The position numbers and the translations under genes are program-made. A stretch of DNA of 20,128 nucleotides. It comes from DASPNM01 sp035626515. GTDB taxonomy: Bacteria > Bacteroidota > Bacteroidia > Chitinophagales > Chitinophagaceae. The notes beneath the pieces are model-generated. The model did no database searches. It saw nothing but the letters and a program-made list of their open reading frames with translations, and was not told the origin of the DNA. The stretch covers positions 1 through 20,128 of the forward strand of contig DASPNM010000012.1 in NCBI GenBank assembly GCA_035626515.1, written 5' to 3'. This document shows positions 7,040 through 12,743 of the stretch, one piece after another. How positions within the stretch are numbered: the first letter of the stretch is position 1; each line of letters opens with the position of its first letter.

Positions 7040-7073
7040 GTTGGATTAATTCGCGTTAATTCGCAGCCACCGC

Positions 7074-7652
7074 ATGACGAAATACCTCATCGCCGGTCTC
7101 GGTAACCCGGGTGACGAGTACGCTCATACGCGTCACAATATCGGGTTCGACGTGGTCAACGCGTTTGTGCAAAAGCATGCGGCGTCCTTTCGTGTTGACC
7201 GCCTCGCATTTGTCGCCGAATTGAAGCTGAAAGGACGTCAGTGTATCTGCATTTGTCCCACGACGTTTATGAATCTCAGCGGTAAGGCAGTGAAATACTG
7301 GATGGAAAAAGAAGGTATTCTTTCCGATCGGCTGCTCGTGGTGGTCGACGACATTGCGCTTCCCCTGAACCGCTTGCGCCTGCGCCCGGGCGGAAGTCAT
7401 GCTGGACACAATGGCCTTAAGAGCCTGGAGGAAACACTCGGCACGCGGGATTATGCACGCTTGCGCTTCGGAATCGGGAATGATTATCCGAAAGGGTATC
7501 AGTCCGATTTTGTACTCGGGAAATGGAGAAAATCCGAAGAACCACTTGTGAAGCGCAAGATCGGCATCGCCGTGGAAGCAATTGAAAGCTTTGCCTTGCA
7601 GGGGATTACGGCCGCCATGAACCAGGTAAATAATAAAGAGGTTTCCTTATGA
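7074..7652 (+). CDS. pth: Peptidyl-tRNA hydrolase
   Basis: 192-residue bacterial Pth, which releases peptides from peptidyl-tRNA dropped by ribosomes. Signature residues: N11 in GLGNPG, catalytic H21 in TRHNIGF, N67 in PTTFMNLSG, the D92-D93 pair in VVVDDIALP, and the glycine-rich 'RPGGSHAGHNGLKSL' strand (about 104-118). All expected active-site positions are present and the length is typical. It lies 87 nt after rplY, past that gene's terminator, so it probably has its own promoter; no convincing -33/-7 pair is seen in the spacer, which does hold a 10-nt-spaced direct repeat of TTAATTCGC (7046-7064). Confidence 0.96.
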   Translation: MTKYLIAGLGNPGDEYAHTRHNIGFDVVNAFVQKHAASFRVDRLAFVAELKLKGRQCICICPTTFMNLSGKAVKYWMEKEGILSDRLLVVVDDIALPLNRLRLRPGGSHAGHNGLKSLEETLGTRDYARLRFGIGNDYPKGYQSDFVLGKWRKSEEPLVKRKIGIAVEAIESFALQGITAAMNQVNNKEVSL

Positions 7653-7797
7653 CAAATCAGAATACTTGATTACTTTAGCTGCCCGCCTCCGCTGCCGGAA
7701 CGTTGAAATCCAATAGACATATTGATTGCCTGAATATATGGGATCAACAGCCCTGTGAGTATGTATCCGATGTATTTAATAAAAACACCGCCTGTTT

Positions 7798-8409
7798 ATG
7801 AAGATTTTTTGCGTAGGCCGTAACTATGCAGCGCACGCCAAAGAACTCGGCAATGAAATCCCTGATGAACCTGTGATCTTCATGAAGCCCAAGAGCGCGA
7901 TGCTTCAGCCACACACGCCGTTTTATTATCCCGAGTTTACCAACGAATTGCACTACGAGTGCGAGCTTGTTCTGCGCATCAGCAAGAACGGGAAGTACAT
8001 CCAGGAAAAATTCGCCTCGAAATATTATGACGCGATCACTGCGGGCATCGACTTTACCGCGCGCGACATCCAGAATGAAATGAAGGAAAAAGGCTTGCCC
8101 TGGGAAAAAGCCAAGGCCTGGGACAATTCTGCCGTAATCGGCAAGTGGGTCCCCATCACCAGCATCAAGAACAAGAAGGACATCAACTTTTGCCTTTATA
8201 AGAACAAGGAACTGGTGCAGCAGGGCAACTCCAGCCAGATGATCCACAATTTTGACAAAATAGTTTCTTATATCTCCAATTATTTCTCGGTCAATATTGG
8301 CGACGTCATCTTCACCGGCACGCCCGCCGGTGTTGGAGAAGTGGTGGTCGGCGACGAGCTGGAGGCCTTTATAGAGGACGACAGTATGTTCACCCTCGAC
8401 GTCAAGTAA
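7798..8409 (+). CDS. Fumarylacetoacetate hydrolase (FAH) family protein
   Basis: 203-residue protein of the FAH/HpcE fold, Mg-dependent enzymes that cleave or isomerise C-C bonds in 2,4-dioxo or acylpyruvate compounds. It opens with CVGRNYAAHAKELGNE and 'PVIFMKPKSA'. The acidic metal ligands lie in 'HYECELVLRI' and 'GIDFTARD', followed by 'KGLPWEKAKAWDNSAVIG' and the terminal 'GDVIFTGTPAGVGEV' motif. The short, FAH-domain-only length fits the acylpyruvase/oxaloacetate-tautomerase-like group rather than tyrosine-degradation FAH. No aromatic-degradation genes are nearby, so a housekeeping metabolite-repair role is more likely; the substrate is not certain. The 145-nt spacer before it holds nothing else that I recognise. 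Confidence 0.87.
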   Translation: MKIFCVGRNYAAHAKELGNEIPDEPVIFMKPKSAMLQPHTPFYYPEFTNELHYECELVLRISKNGKYIQEKFASKYYDAITAGIDFTARDIQNEMKEKGLPWEKAKAWDNSAVIGKWVPITSIKNKKDINFCLYKNKELVQQGNSSQMIHNFDKIVSYISNYFSVNIGDVIFTGTPAGVGEVVVGDELEAFIEDDSMFTLDVK

Positions 8410-8435
8410 GGGAGGCGACTCCTCTCGTATTCCTG

Positions 8436-8443
8436 TAAATTTG
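8436..8443 (+). promoter_or_regulatory. -7 promoter box before the E1 gene
   Basis: TAAATTTG matches TAnnTTTG and lies 21 nt before the ATG at 8465. Its last three bases form a TTG that could be mistaken for the start codon of a longer reading frame. The overlap with a promoter box argues against that start. Confidence 0.5.
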
Positions 8444-8464
8444 CCCGCGCCTCTTCCAGAAACG

Positions 8465-10522
8465 ATGGTGGAAACTTCGATTTTGCTGAAAGCCTACCGG
8501 CTGATGTGCCAGGTACGAACCATGGCCGAGATTTACGAGGCGAATCGCTCCATTTGCAAATACGTTCATTCCACTTCGCGCGGCCACGAGGCCATTCAGC
8601 TGGCGACTGCCTTCCAGCTGCAGCCCCAGGACTTTGTAAGCCCTTATTATCGGGACGAAAGCATTTTGCTGGGGCTTGGGTTCACTCCCTACCAGCTCAT
8701 GTTGCAGCTCCTCGCCAAAGCGGGCGACATGTTCACCTGTGGCCGGGAGTATTATGCTCATCCCAATTATCGGAATTCCGATAAGCCCACGATTATTCAC
8801 CAAAGCAGTGCCACCGGCATGCAGGCGATCCCCACCACGGGGATCGCGCAGGGAATTCAATATCTCGAAAAACGCGGCAAAGAGTGGAGACCAGGGGCAG
8901 AAAAGCCTGTGGTGGTTTGCTCTTTGGGCGATGCCAGTCTTACAGAAGGAGAGGTGAGTGAAGCGTTTCAGTTTGCCGCACTGAAACAGCTTCCGGTAAT
9001 TTACCTGGTACAGGACAACAATTGGGGCATCAGCGTTTCTGCCGAAGAGGCGCGCAGCATGAATGCATATGAGTTTGCCTGCGGTTTCAAGGGAATAAGC
9101 CGCGTGCAGGTGGACGGCACCGATTTCGAAGCTTCATGGCGGGTGGTGCACGAAGTCTGCGAGGTTGTCCGTCGCGAAAGGAGGCCTTTTCTCGTTCACG
9201 CGCAGGTTCCGCTGCTCGGTCACCATACGAGCGGGGTTCGACGGGAATTTTATCGAAGCGACGACGACCTGGAAAAACACACGGCACACGATCCGGGCCC
9301 CAAGCTTCGGCGCAAACTGCGTGAGCGGGGCGTATCGGAAGAGGAAATTGCAGCGATCGAAAAAGACGCGGCCGGGCTGGTGGCCCGGGATTTCGAAAGG
9401 GCTGTGGCGGCACCCGAGCCGGATCCCGCTACGGTGCAAGATCATGTGTTTGCACCGACACCGGTGAAAACCGAGACCGGTGTGCGCACCCCGGCGGGCG
9501 CGCAGAAAGTGATCATGGTGGACGCCGCACTGTTTGCAATTCGCGAGATCATGGAAGACTACCCGGAAGCGGTTTTGTACGGCCAGGATGTGGGCCGCAG
9601 GCTCGGTGGTGTGTTTCGCGAAGCGGCCACGCTGGCGGAACGTTTCGGTGATGACCGGGTATTCAACACCGCCATACAGGAAGCATACATCGTCGGATCT
9701 ACGGTGGGAATGTCGGCAGTGGGATTAAAACCTATCGTTGAAGTTCAGTTCGGAGATTATATCTATCCGGGATTCAATCAACTCGTGACCGAGGTTTCCA
9801 AAAGCTGCTATTTGAGCTGCGGAAAATTTCCGGTCTCCATGGTGCTTCGCGTGCCGGTCGGAGCGTACGGCGGCGGGGGTCCCTATCACAGCGGCTGCGT
9901 GGAAACCACAGTGTTGTCCATAAAAGGATTGAAGGTAGTGTACCCGTCGAATGCGGCCGATATGAAGGGGCTGATGAAAGCCGCGTTCCTTGATCCCAAC
10001 CCGGTAGTGATGCTGGAACACAAGGGACTCTACTGGAGCAAGGTGCCCGGTACGGAAGACGCAAAGACTGCGGAACCCTCGCGGGATTATGTGATCCCTC
10101 TCGGGAAGGCGAACATTGTTTTGCAAGCGGATGAAAATGCCGTGGAAGCAGGCGAAAGCTGCGTTGTCGTTACTTACGGAATGGGAGTTTTTTGGGCGAA
10201 AGCGGCGGCTTCAGAATTTGACGGGAGGGTAGAAGTGGTCGACCTCCGGACACTGTTTCCACTTGATGAAGACCTGATTTTTGAGCGGGTGCGCCTTCAC
10301 GGAAAATGTCTGGTGCTTACGGAAGAACAGCAAACCAATTCTTTCGCGGAGGCGCTTGCGGGACGGATCTCGAAGAATTGTTTTCAATACCTGGATGCAC
10401 CTGTTGAAGTTTTGGGTGCGGCGAATCTGCCGGCAGTACCGATGAACACAGCACTTGAGCAGGCGATGCTGCCGGGAGTCGATAAAACAGCTCGACTCCT
10501 GGAGAGTTTGTTGAGCCGATAA
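8465..10522 (+). CDS. 2-oxo acid dehydrogenase E1, fused alpha and beta subunits
   Basis: 685-residue thiamine-diphosphate enzyme that decarboxylates a 2-oxo acid and passes the acyl group to an E2 lipoyl domain. Two subunits, usually separate, are joined. The alpha part (about residues 1-330) has 'TSRGHEAIQLA', the ThDP/Mg motif starting G155-D156-A and closing at N185-N186, and the 'HHTSGVRREFYRS' phosphorylation-loop-like segment. The beta part (about 350-685) has 'LYGQDVGRRLGGVFREA', 'VQFGDYIYPGFNQ', 'RVPVGAYGGGGPYHSG' and a C-terminal transketolase domain with VVTYGMG and VVDLRTLFPLD. The fused form is common in Bacteroidota, where it is usually annotated as branched-chain 2-oxoisovalerate dehydrogenase; pyruvate is possible. 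No E2 or E3 gene lies beside it. The ATG at 8465 was chosen because an upstream TTG at 8441 lies in a promoter box. Confidence 0.92.
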   Translation: MVETSILLKAYRLMCQVRTMAEIYEANRSICKYVHSTSRGHEAIQLATAFQLQPQDFVSPYYRDESILLGLGFTPYQLMLQLLAKAGDMFTCGREYYAHPNYRNSDKPTIIHQSSATGMQAIPTTGIAQGIQYLEKRGKEWRPGAEKPVVVCSLGDASLTEGEVSEAFQFAALKQLPVIYLVQDNNWGISVSAEEARSMNAYEFACGFKGISRVQVDGTDFEASWRVVHEVCEVVRRERRPFLVHAQVPLLGHHTSGVRREFYRSDDDLEKHTAHDPGPKLRRKLRERGVSEEEIAAIEKDAAGLVARDFERAVAAPEPDPATVQDHVFAPTPVKTETGVRTPAGAQKVIMVDAALFAIREIMEDYPEAVLYGQDVGRRLGGVFREAATLAERFGDDRVFNTAIQEAYIVGSTVGMSAVGLKPIVEVQFGDYIYPGFNQLVTEVSKSCYLSCGKFPVSMVLRVPVGAYGGGGPYHSGCVETTVLSIKGLKVVYPSNAADMKGLMKAAFLDPNPVVMLEHKGLYWSKVPGTEDAKTAEPSRDYVIPLGKANIVLQADENAVEAGESCVVVTYGMGVFWAKAAASEFDGRVEVVDLRTLFPLDEDLIFERVRLHGKCLVLTEEQQTNSFAEALAGRISKNCFQYLDAPVEVLGAANLPAVPMNTALEQAMLPGVDKTARLLESLLSR

Positions 10523-10623
10523 TATTCTGATTTTTTGCTTTTGGTCGGTGGAATATGACTATTGAGGTTTTGGACACTAAAAAGCTTCTCATTATTGCAT
10601 GATCCCTTGCGCCTTGATTTACC

Positions 10624-10668
10624 CAAGGCCTCTGCATCCGCTTCGCGTCTGCCCGGCCTTTTTATTTG
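10624..10668 (+). terminator. Terminator-like hairpin after the E1 gene
   Basis: CAAGGCC (10624-10630) faces GGCCTTTTT (10655-10663), with a partly paired interior (GCATCCGC..GCGTCTGC) and a T-rich tail TTTTTATTTG. It is about 100 nt after the E1 stop. This looks like a rho-independent terminator with a long imperfect stem. Confidence 0.6.
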
Positions 10669-10713
10669 TCCGCTTTCGCGAGCAAGCTCGCGACGCTTCC
10701 AAATAAAAAGGCC
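10655..10713. repeat. 14-bp inverted repeat with nested hairpin between the E1 and tRNA-Glu genes
   Basis: GGCCTTTTTATTTG (10655-10668) is the exact reverse complement of CAAATAAAAAGGCC (10700-10713). Inside it TCGCGAGC (10676-10683) pairs perfectly with GCTCGCGA (10686-10693). The two arms are also the T-tails of the two facing terminators, so the structure combines two convergent terminators into one cruciform-capable block. Confidence 0.8.
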
Positions 10714-10739
10714 TCTCAAGCTTCGCCTGAAAGGCCTTG
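10700..10739 (-). terminator. Terminator of tRNA-Glu
   Basis: On the minus strand, starting at the tRNA 3' end, CAAGGCC (10739-10733) pairs with the GGCCTT at 10713-10708. The interior is nearly fully paired (TTTCAGGC / GCTTGAGA, loop GAA), and the stem is followed by TTTTTATTTG. This is the right position and orientation to end the tRNA transcript. Confidence 0.75.
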
Positions 10740-10811
10740 TAGCCCGTACGGGATTCGAACCCGTATCACCACCGTGAAAGGGTGGTGTCCTAGCCCTTAG
10801 ACGAACGGGCC
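10740..10811 (-). tRNA. tRNA-Glu (anticodon UUC)
   Basis: The minus strand from 10811 gives a 72-nt cloverleaf. The acceptor is GGCCCGT against ACGGGCT (one G-U pair at 1-72) with discriminator A. The D arm starts TCGTCTAAGGGC. The anticodon stem-loop has CCACC..CTTTCAC..GGTGG with anticodon TTC. The T arm is ACGGG-TTCGAAT-CCCGT. CCA is not encoded: the next bases are CAAGG, the start of the terminator stem. The GGCCCGTTCGTCTA opening is typical of Bacteroidota tRNA-Glu. Confidence 0.95.
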
Positions 10812-10834
10812 AAATGCGCCGGTTTAAGGGACGG

Positions 10835-10866
10835 CAAAGATAAACATGCATGGATTTTTAGCCAAA
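10835..10866 (-). promoter_or_regulatory. Promoter of tRNA-Glu
   Basis: On the minus strand TTTG (10866-10863) is followed after 20 nt by TATCTTTG (10842-10835), a textbook Bacteroidota -33/-7 pair. Transcription would start a few bases before the mature tRNA (10811), leaving a leader of about 15-20 nt. This is the best complete promoter in the window. Confidence 0.8.
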
Positions 10867-11138
10867 TGTTTTTCCGACCTCGTGACGAGTTTCGACCAGG
10901 GAATGTAAGTGAACGCTCAGTTGCAAATCGCTTTTGATGCAAGTTGAGCAGCGCTACCAGGTCGTCATCTGTCAGGGCGGTTTGTCTTGTTTGAATCGGC
11001 ACCAAATCCTTTTCAACTTTTGTGTCTCTCTTTTCCTGCGACCCCCATTTTTCTCCAAAACTGATACAGAGCTCAAATCCTCGATTTCCTAACTTCGCGG
11101 CTTCAGCAAATCAAACAGAACCAAAAGCATTCTGATCT

Positions 11139-12149
11139 ATGGCTATCGTTAAAGTTGCAATCAATGGATTTGGCCGCATTGGCCGCCTGGTCTACCGGCA
11201 GATCTATAAAATGGAAGGGATCGACGTGGTGGCGGTGAACGACCTTACCAGCTCCAAAGTGCTCGCCCACTTGCTCAAATACGACAGCGCACAGGGCCGC
11301 TTCGACGCTGAGGTGAAGGCAACAGAAGACTCGATCGTTGTAAACGGCGATGCCGTGCGCATCTATGCCCAGAAAGACCCGTCCCAGATCCCCTGGAAGG
11401 ATCATGACGTCGACGTTGTCCTGGAGTGCACCGGCTTTTTCACCGATAAGGAGAAGTCCGGCGCCCACCTGAAAGCCGGCGCGAAGCGCGTGGTCATCTC
11501 CGCGCCCGCCACCGGCGATCTGAAAACCATCGTGTTCAACGTGAATCACCAAATCCTCGACGGATCGGAAACCATCATCTCCTGCGCTTCCTGCACTACT
11601 AATTGCCTGGCGCCCATGGCGCAGGTGCTGGATGAAAAGTTTGGGATTTTGAATGCCCTTATGACTACGGTCCACGCGTATACCAATGACCAGAATACGC
11701 AGGACTCGCCCCACCCGAAGGGCGATCTTCGCCGTGCCCGTGCGGCGGCTCAGAACATCGTTCCCAATACCACCGGCGCGGCAAAGGCTATCGGACTGGT
11801 ACTGCCGAACCTGAAAGGAAAAATGGACGGCACCGCGCAGCGCGTTCCAACGCTGACCGGTTCGCTCACCGAACTTACTTCCATTCTCTCCAAAAAAGTA
11901 ACGGTTGAAGAAGTGAACGCCGCGATGAAAGCGGCCAGCAACGAAAGCTACGGCTATACGGAGGAGGAGATCGTGAGCAGCGACGTGATCGGCATGACGT
12001 ACGGCTCGCTGTTCGATGCCACGCAAACCAAAGTGCAGACAGTTGGCGACACCCAGCTCGTGAAAACCGTAGCCTGGTACGATAATGAAATGAGCTATGT
12101 AAGCCAGCTCGTGCGTACTGTGCGGTATTTAGCGGGACTCATTAAGTAG
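11139..12149 (+). CDS. gap: Glyceraldehyde-3-phosphate dehydrogenase, type I
   Basis: 336-residue GAPDH, which oxidises glyceraldehyde 3-phosphate to 1,3-bisphosphoglycerate in glycolysis. The Rossmann motif INGFGRIGR (residues 8-16) is followed by VVAVNDLTS, with Asp35 at the position that favours NAD over NADP. The catalytic cysteine is Cys152 in S-C-A-S-C152-T-T-N-C. The phosphate-binding 'PNTTGAAKAIGLVLPNLKGKMDG' and the terminal 'WYDNEMSYVSQLVRTVRYLA' helix are intact. A -7-like box TAACTTCG lies at 11090-11097. The product feeds phosphoglycerate kinase, whose gene is next on this strand; an S23-family gene framed by repeats separates the two. The first array unit of that element shares the last two bases of the gap stop codon (TAG, 12147-12149). 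Confidence 0.97.
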   Translation: MAIVKVAINGFGRIGRLVYRQIYKMEGIDVVAVNDLTSSKVLAHLLKYDSAQGRFDAEVKATEDSIVVNGDAVRIYAQKDPSQIPWKDHDVDVVLECTGFFTDKEKSGAHLKAGAKRVVISAPATGDLKTIVFNVNHQILDGSETIISCASCTTNCLAPMAQVLDEKFGILNALMTTVHAYTNDQNTQDSPHPKGDLRRARAAAQNIVPNTTGAAKAIGLVLPNLKGKMDGTAQRVPTLTGSLTELTSILSKKVTVEEVNAAMKAASNESYGYTEEEIVSSDVIGMTYGSLFDATQTKVQTVGDTQLVKTVAWYDNEMSYVSQLVRTVRYLAGLIK

Positions 12150-12187
12150 TCAGTAAAGACGGGAAAGTCGGAAAGGTCAGTAAAGAC
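12148..12187 (+). repeat. Left 9-bp tandem array of element B
   Basis: Nonamers AGTCAGTAA (12148), AGACGGGAA (12157), AGTCGGAAA (12166) and GGTCAGTAA (12175), plus a partial AGAC (12184). The first unit begins inside the gap stop codon. Positions 12158-12187 match the reverse complement of 12702-12731 at 27 of 30 bases. Confidence 0.92.
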
Positions 12188-12203
12188 TCTGGTTGTGAAA
12201 AGT

Positions 12204-12557
12204 TTATGCCAATGATCTCCCCAGGGCATTGATCATGACGAGGATCTCTTCGCATTGTTTGTAAGCAGCCTGAAATTCTTCTTCGAAAATATAGGGTCGT
12301 CGTTTAGCCAGGAACAGGCAGGCGACCACTTCCAGGTTTGATCTCAGGGCTATTGAGAGAAATTTGCTGAATTCGCGATTTGATTGCGCCGTCGATCCCT
12401 CTACAATATTGAGCGAAACTAAATTAGCCGCCCGTCTTATCTGTGAGGTAAGCCCAAACTGCTCGTCAGGGGGAAATTTGTTTGAAGGTTCGTAAACCAT
12501 CGGGGCAAGTTCCACTGACTTCTGCCAAACAAGCAACTTTTCAAATTTGAACGGCAT
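12204..12557 (-). CDS. Four-helix-bundle protein (23S rRNA IVP/S23 family)
   Basis: 117-residue intact member of the IVP/S23 four-helix-bundle family (PF05635 type), first known from reading frames inside intervening sequences of 23S rRNA; diversity-generating retroelement accessory protein Avd has the same fold. Recognition: 'FEKLLVWQKSVELA' at the start, KFPPDEQFGLTSQIRRAA in helix 2, then 'NIVEGSTAQSNREFSKFLSIALRSNLEV'. No catalytic residues are expected; family members are thought to bind nucleic acid as oligomers, and their cellular role is unknown. The ATG at 12557 is preferred over a TTG six bases upstream. The gene is antisense to gap and pgk, and inverted 9-bp arrays flank it. The protein is clearly divergent from the broken copy at 3779-4141 (VSLNIVEG versus SVCANLAEA), so the two are different subtypes. 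Confidence 0.88.
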   Translation of the reverse strand: MPFKFEKLLVWQKSVELAPMVYEPSNKFPPDEQFGLTSQIRRAANLVSLNIVEGSTAQSNREFSKFLSIALRSNLEVVACLFLAKRRPYIFEEEFQAAYKQCEEILVMINALGRSLA

Positions 12558-12633
12558 TTGCAATTCGTAAACCGGTTAATAAGATCCGAGTGTATTTCGG
12601 TAATACAGATTCTTTCAGCAGTGCTGTTCGTTG

Positions 12634-12680
12634 AAAAAAACCGGGAAGCCCTGAAAAGTTGGCTGCAACTTTCCGGGTTT
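12634..12680 (-). other. Hairpin with T-run upstream of the intact S23 gene
   Basis: AAAGTTG (12655-12661) pairs with CAACTTT (12666-12672) around GCTG, with CCC (12649-12651) and GGG (12675-12677) outside. On the minus strand a run of seven T (12640-12634) follows, so in the direction of the S23 gene it resembles a terminator or attenuator in the leader. Its array-proximal edge carries TTTCCGGGT, also present in element A. Confidence 0.5.
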
Positions 12681-12732
12681 GCTGACTTTCTTGTCTTTTC
12701 CGACTTTACTGACTTTTCCGACTTTCCCGACT
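12679..12732 (-). repeat. Right 9-bp tandem array of element B (inverted)
   Basis: Six exact-period nonamers in the opposite orientation to the left array: TTGCTGACT (12679), TTCTTGTCT (12688), TTTCCGACT (12697), TTACTGACT (12706), TTTCCGACT (12715) and TTCCCGACT (12724). The last base is the first base of the -7 box of pgk, so array and promoter touch. Confidence 0.93.
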
Positions 12733-12739
12733 ACTTTTG
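12732..12739 (+). promoter_or_regulatory. -7 promoter box before pgk
   Basis: TACTTTTG matches TAnnTTTG and lies 4 nt before the pgk ATG, which predicts an almost leaderless transcript. The -33 position falls inside the 9-bp array; no TTTG is seen there, though the array is T-rich. Confidence 0.45.
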
Positions 12740-12743
12740 CCCC

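Noticed and set aside
8441..8464. TTG start eight codons upstream of the E1 ATG
   Set aside because: The TTG is the end of a TAAATTTG promoter box and would not be in the transcript.
10474..10500. GGGAGTCGA...TCGACTCCT inverted repeat in the 3' end of the E1 gene, similar to the heptamer
   Set aside because: It lies inside conserved coding sequence (LPGVDKTARLLE) with only one AGTCGAT-like unit and no tandem period, so chance is the simpler explanation.
12204..12557. Diversity-generating retroelement accessory gene (avd)
   Set aside because: The fold is shared with Avd, but no reverse transcriptase, template repeat or variable repeat is visible in the window.
12148..12732. Conventional insertion sequence
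   Set aside because: No transposase with a DDE, HUH or recombinase motif is encoded. The S23-family protein has no known catalytic residues, and no clear target-site duplication is seen outside the arrays.
12558..12743. N-terminal extension of PGK by 62 codons
   Set aside because: The extension translates the 9-bp repeat array and leader DNA (a Phe/Ser/Asp-rich repeat). PGK proteins start at the MSQFSKTNF segment, and a -7 box lies just before that ATG.
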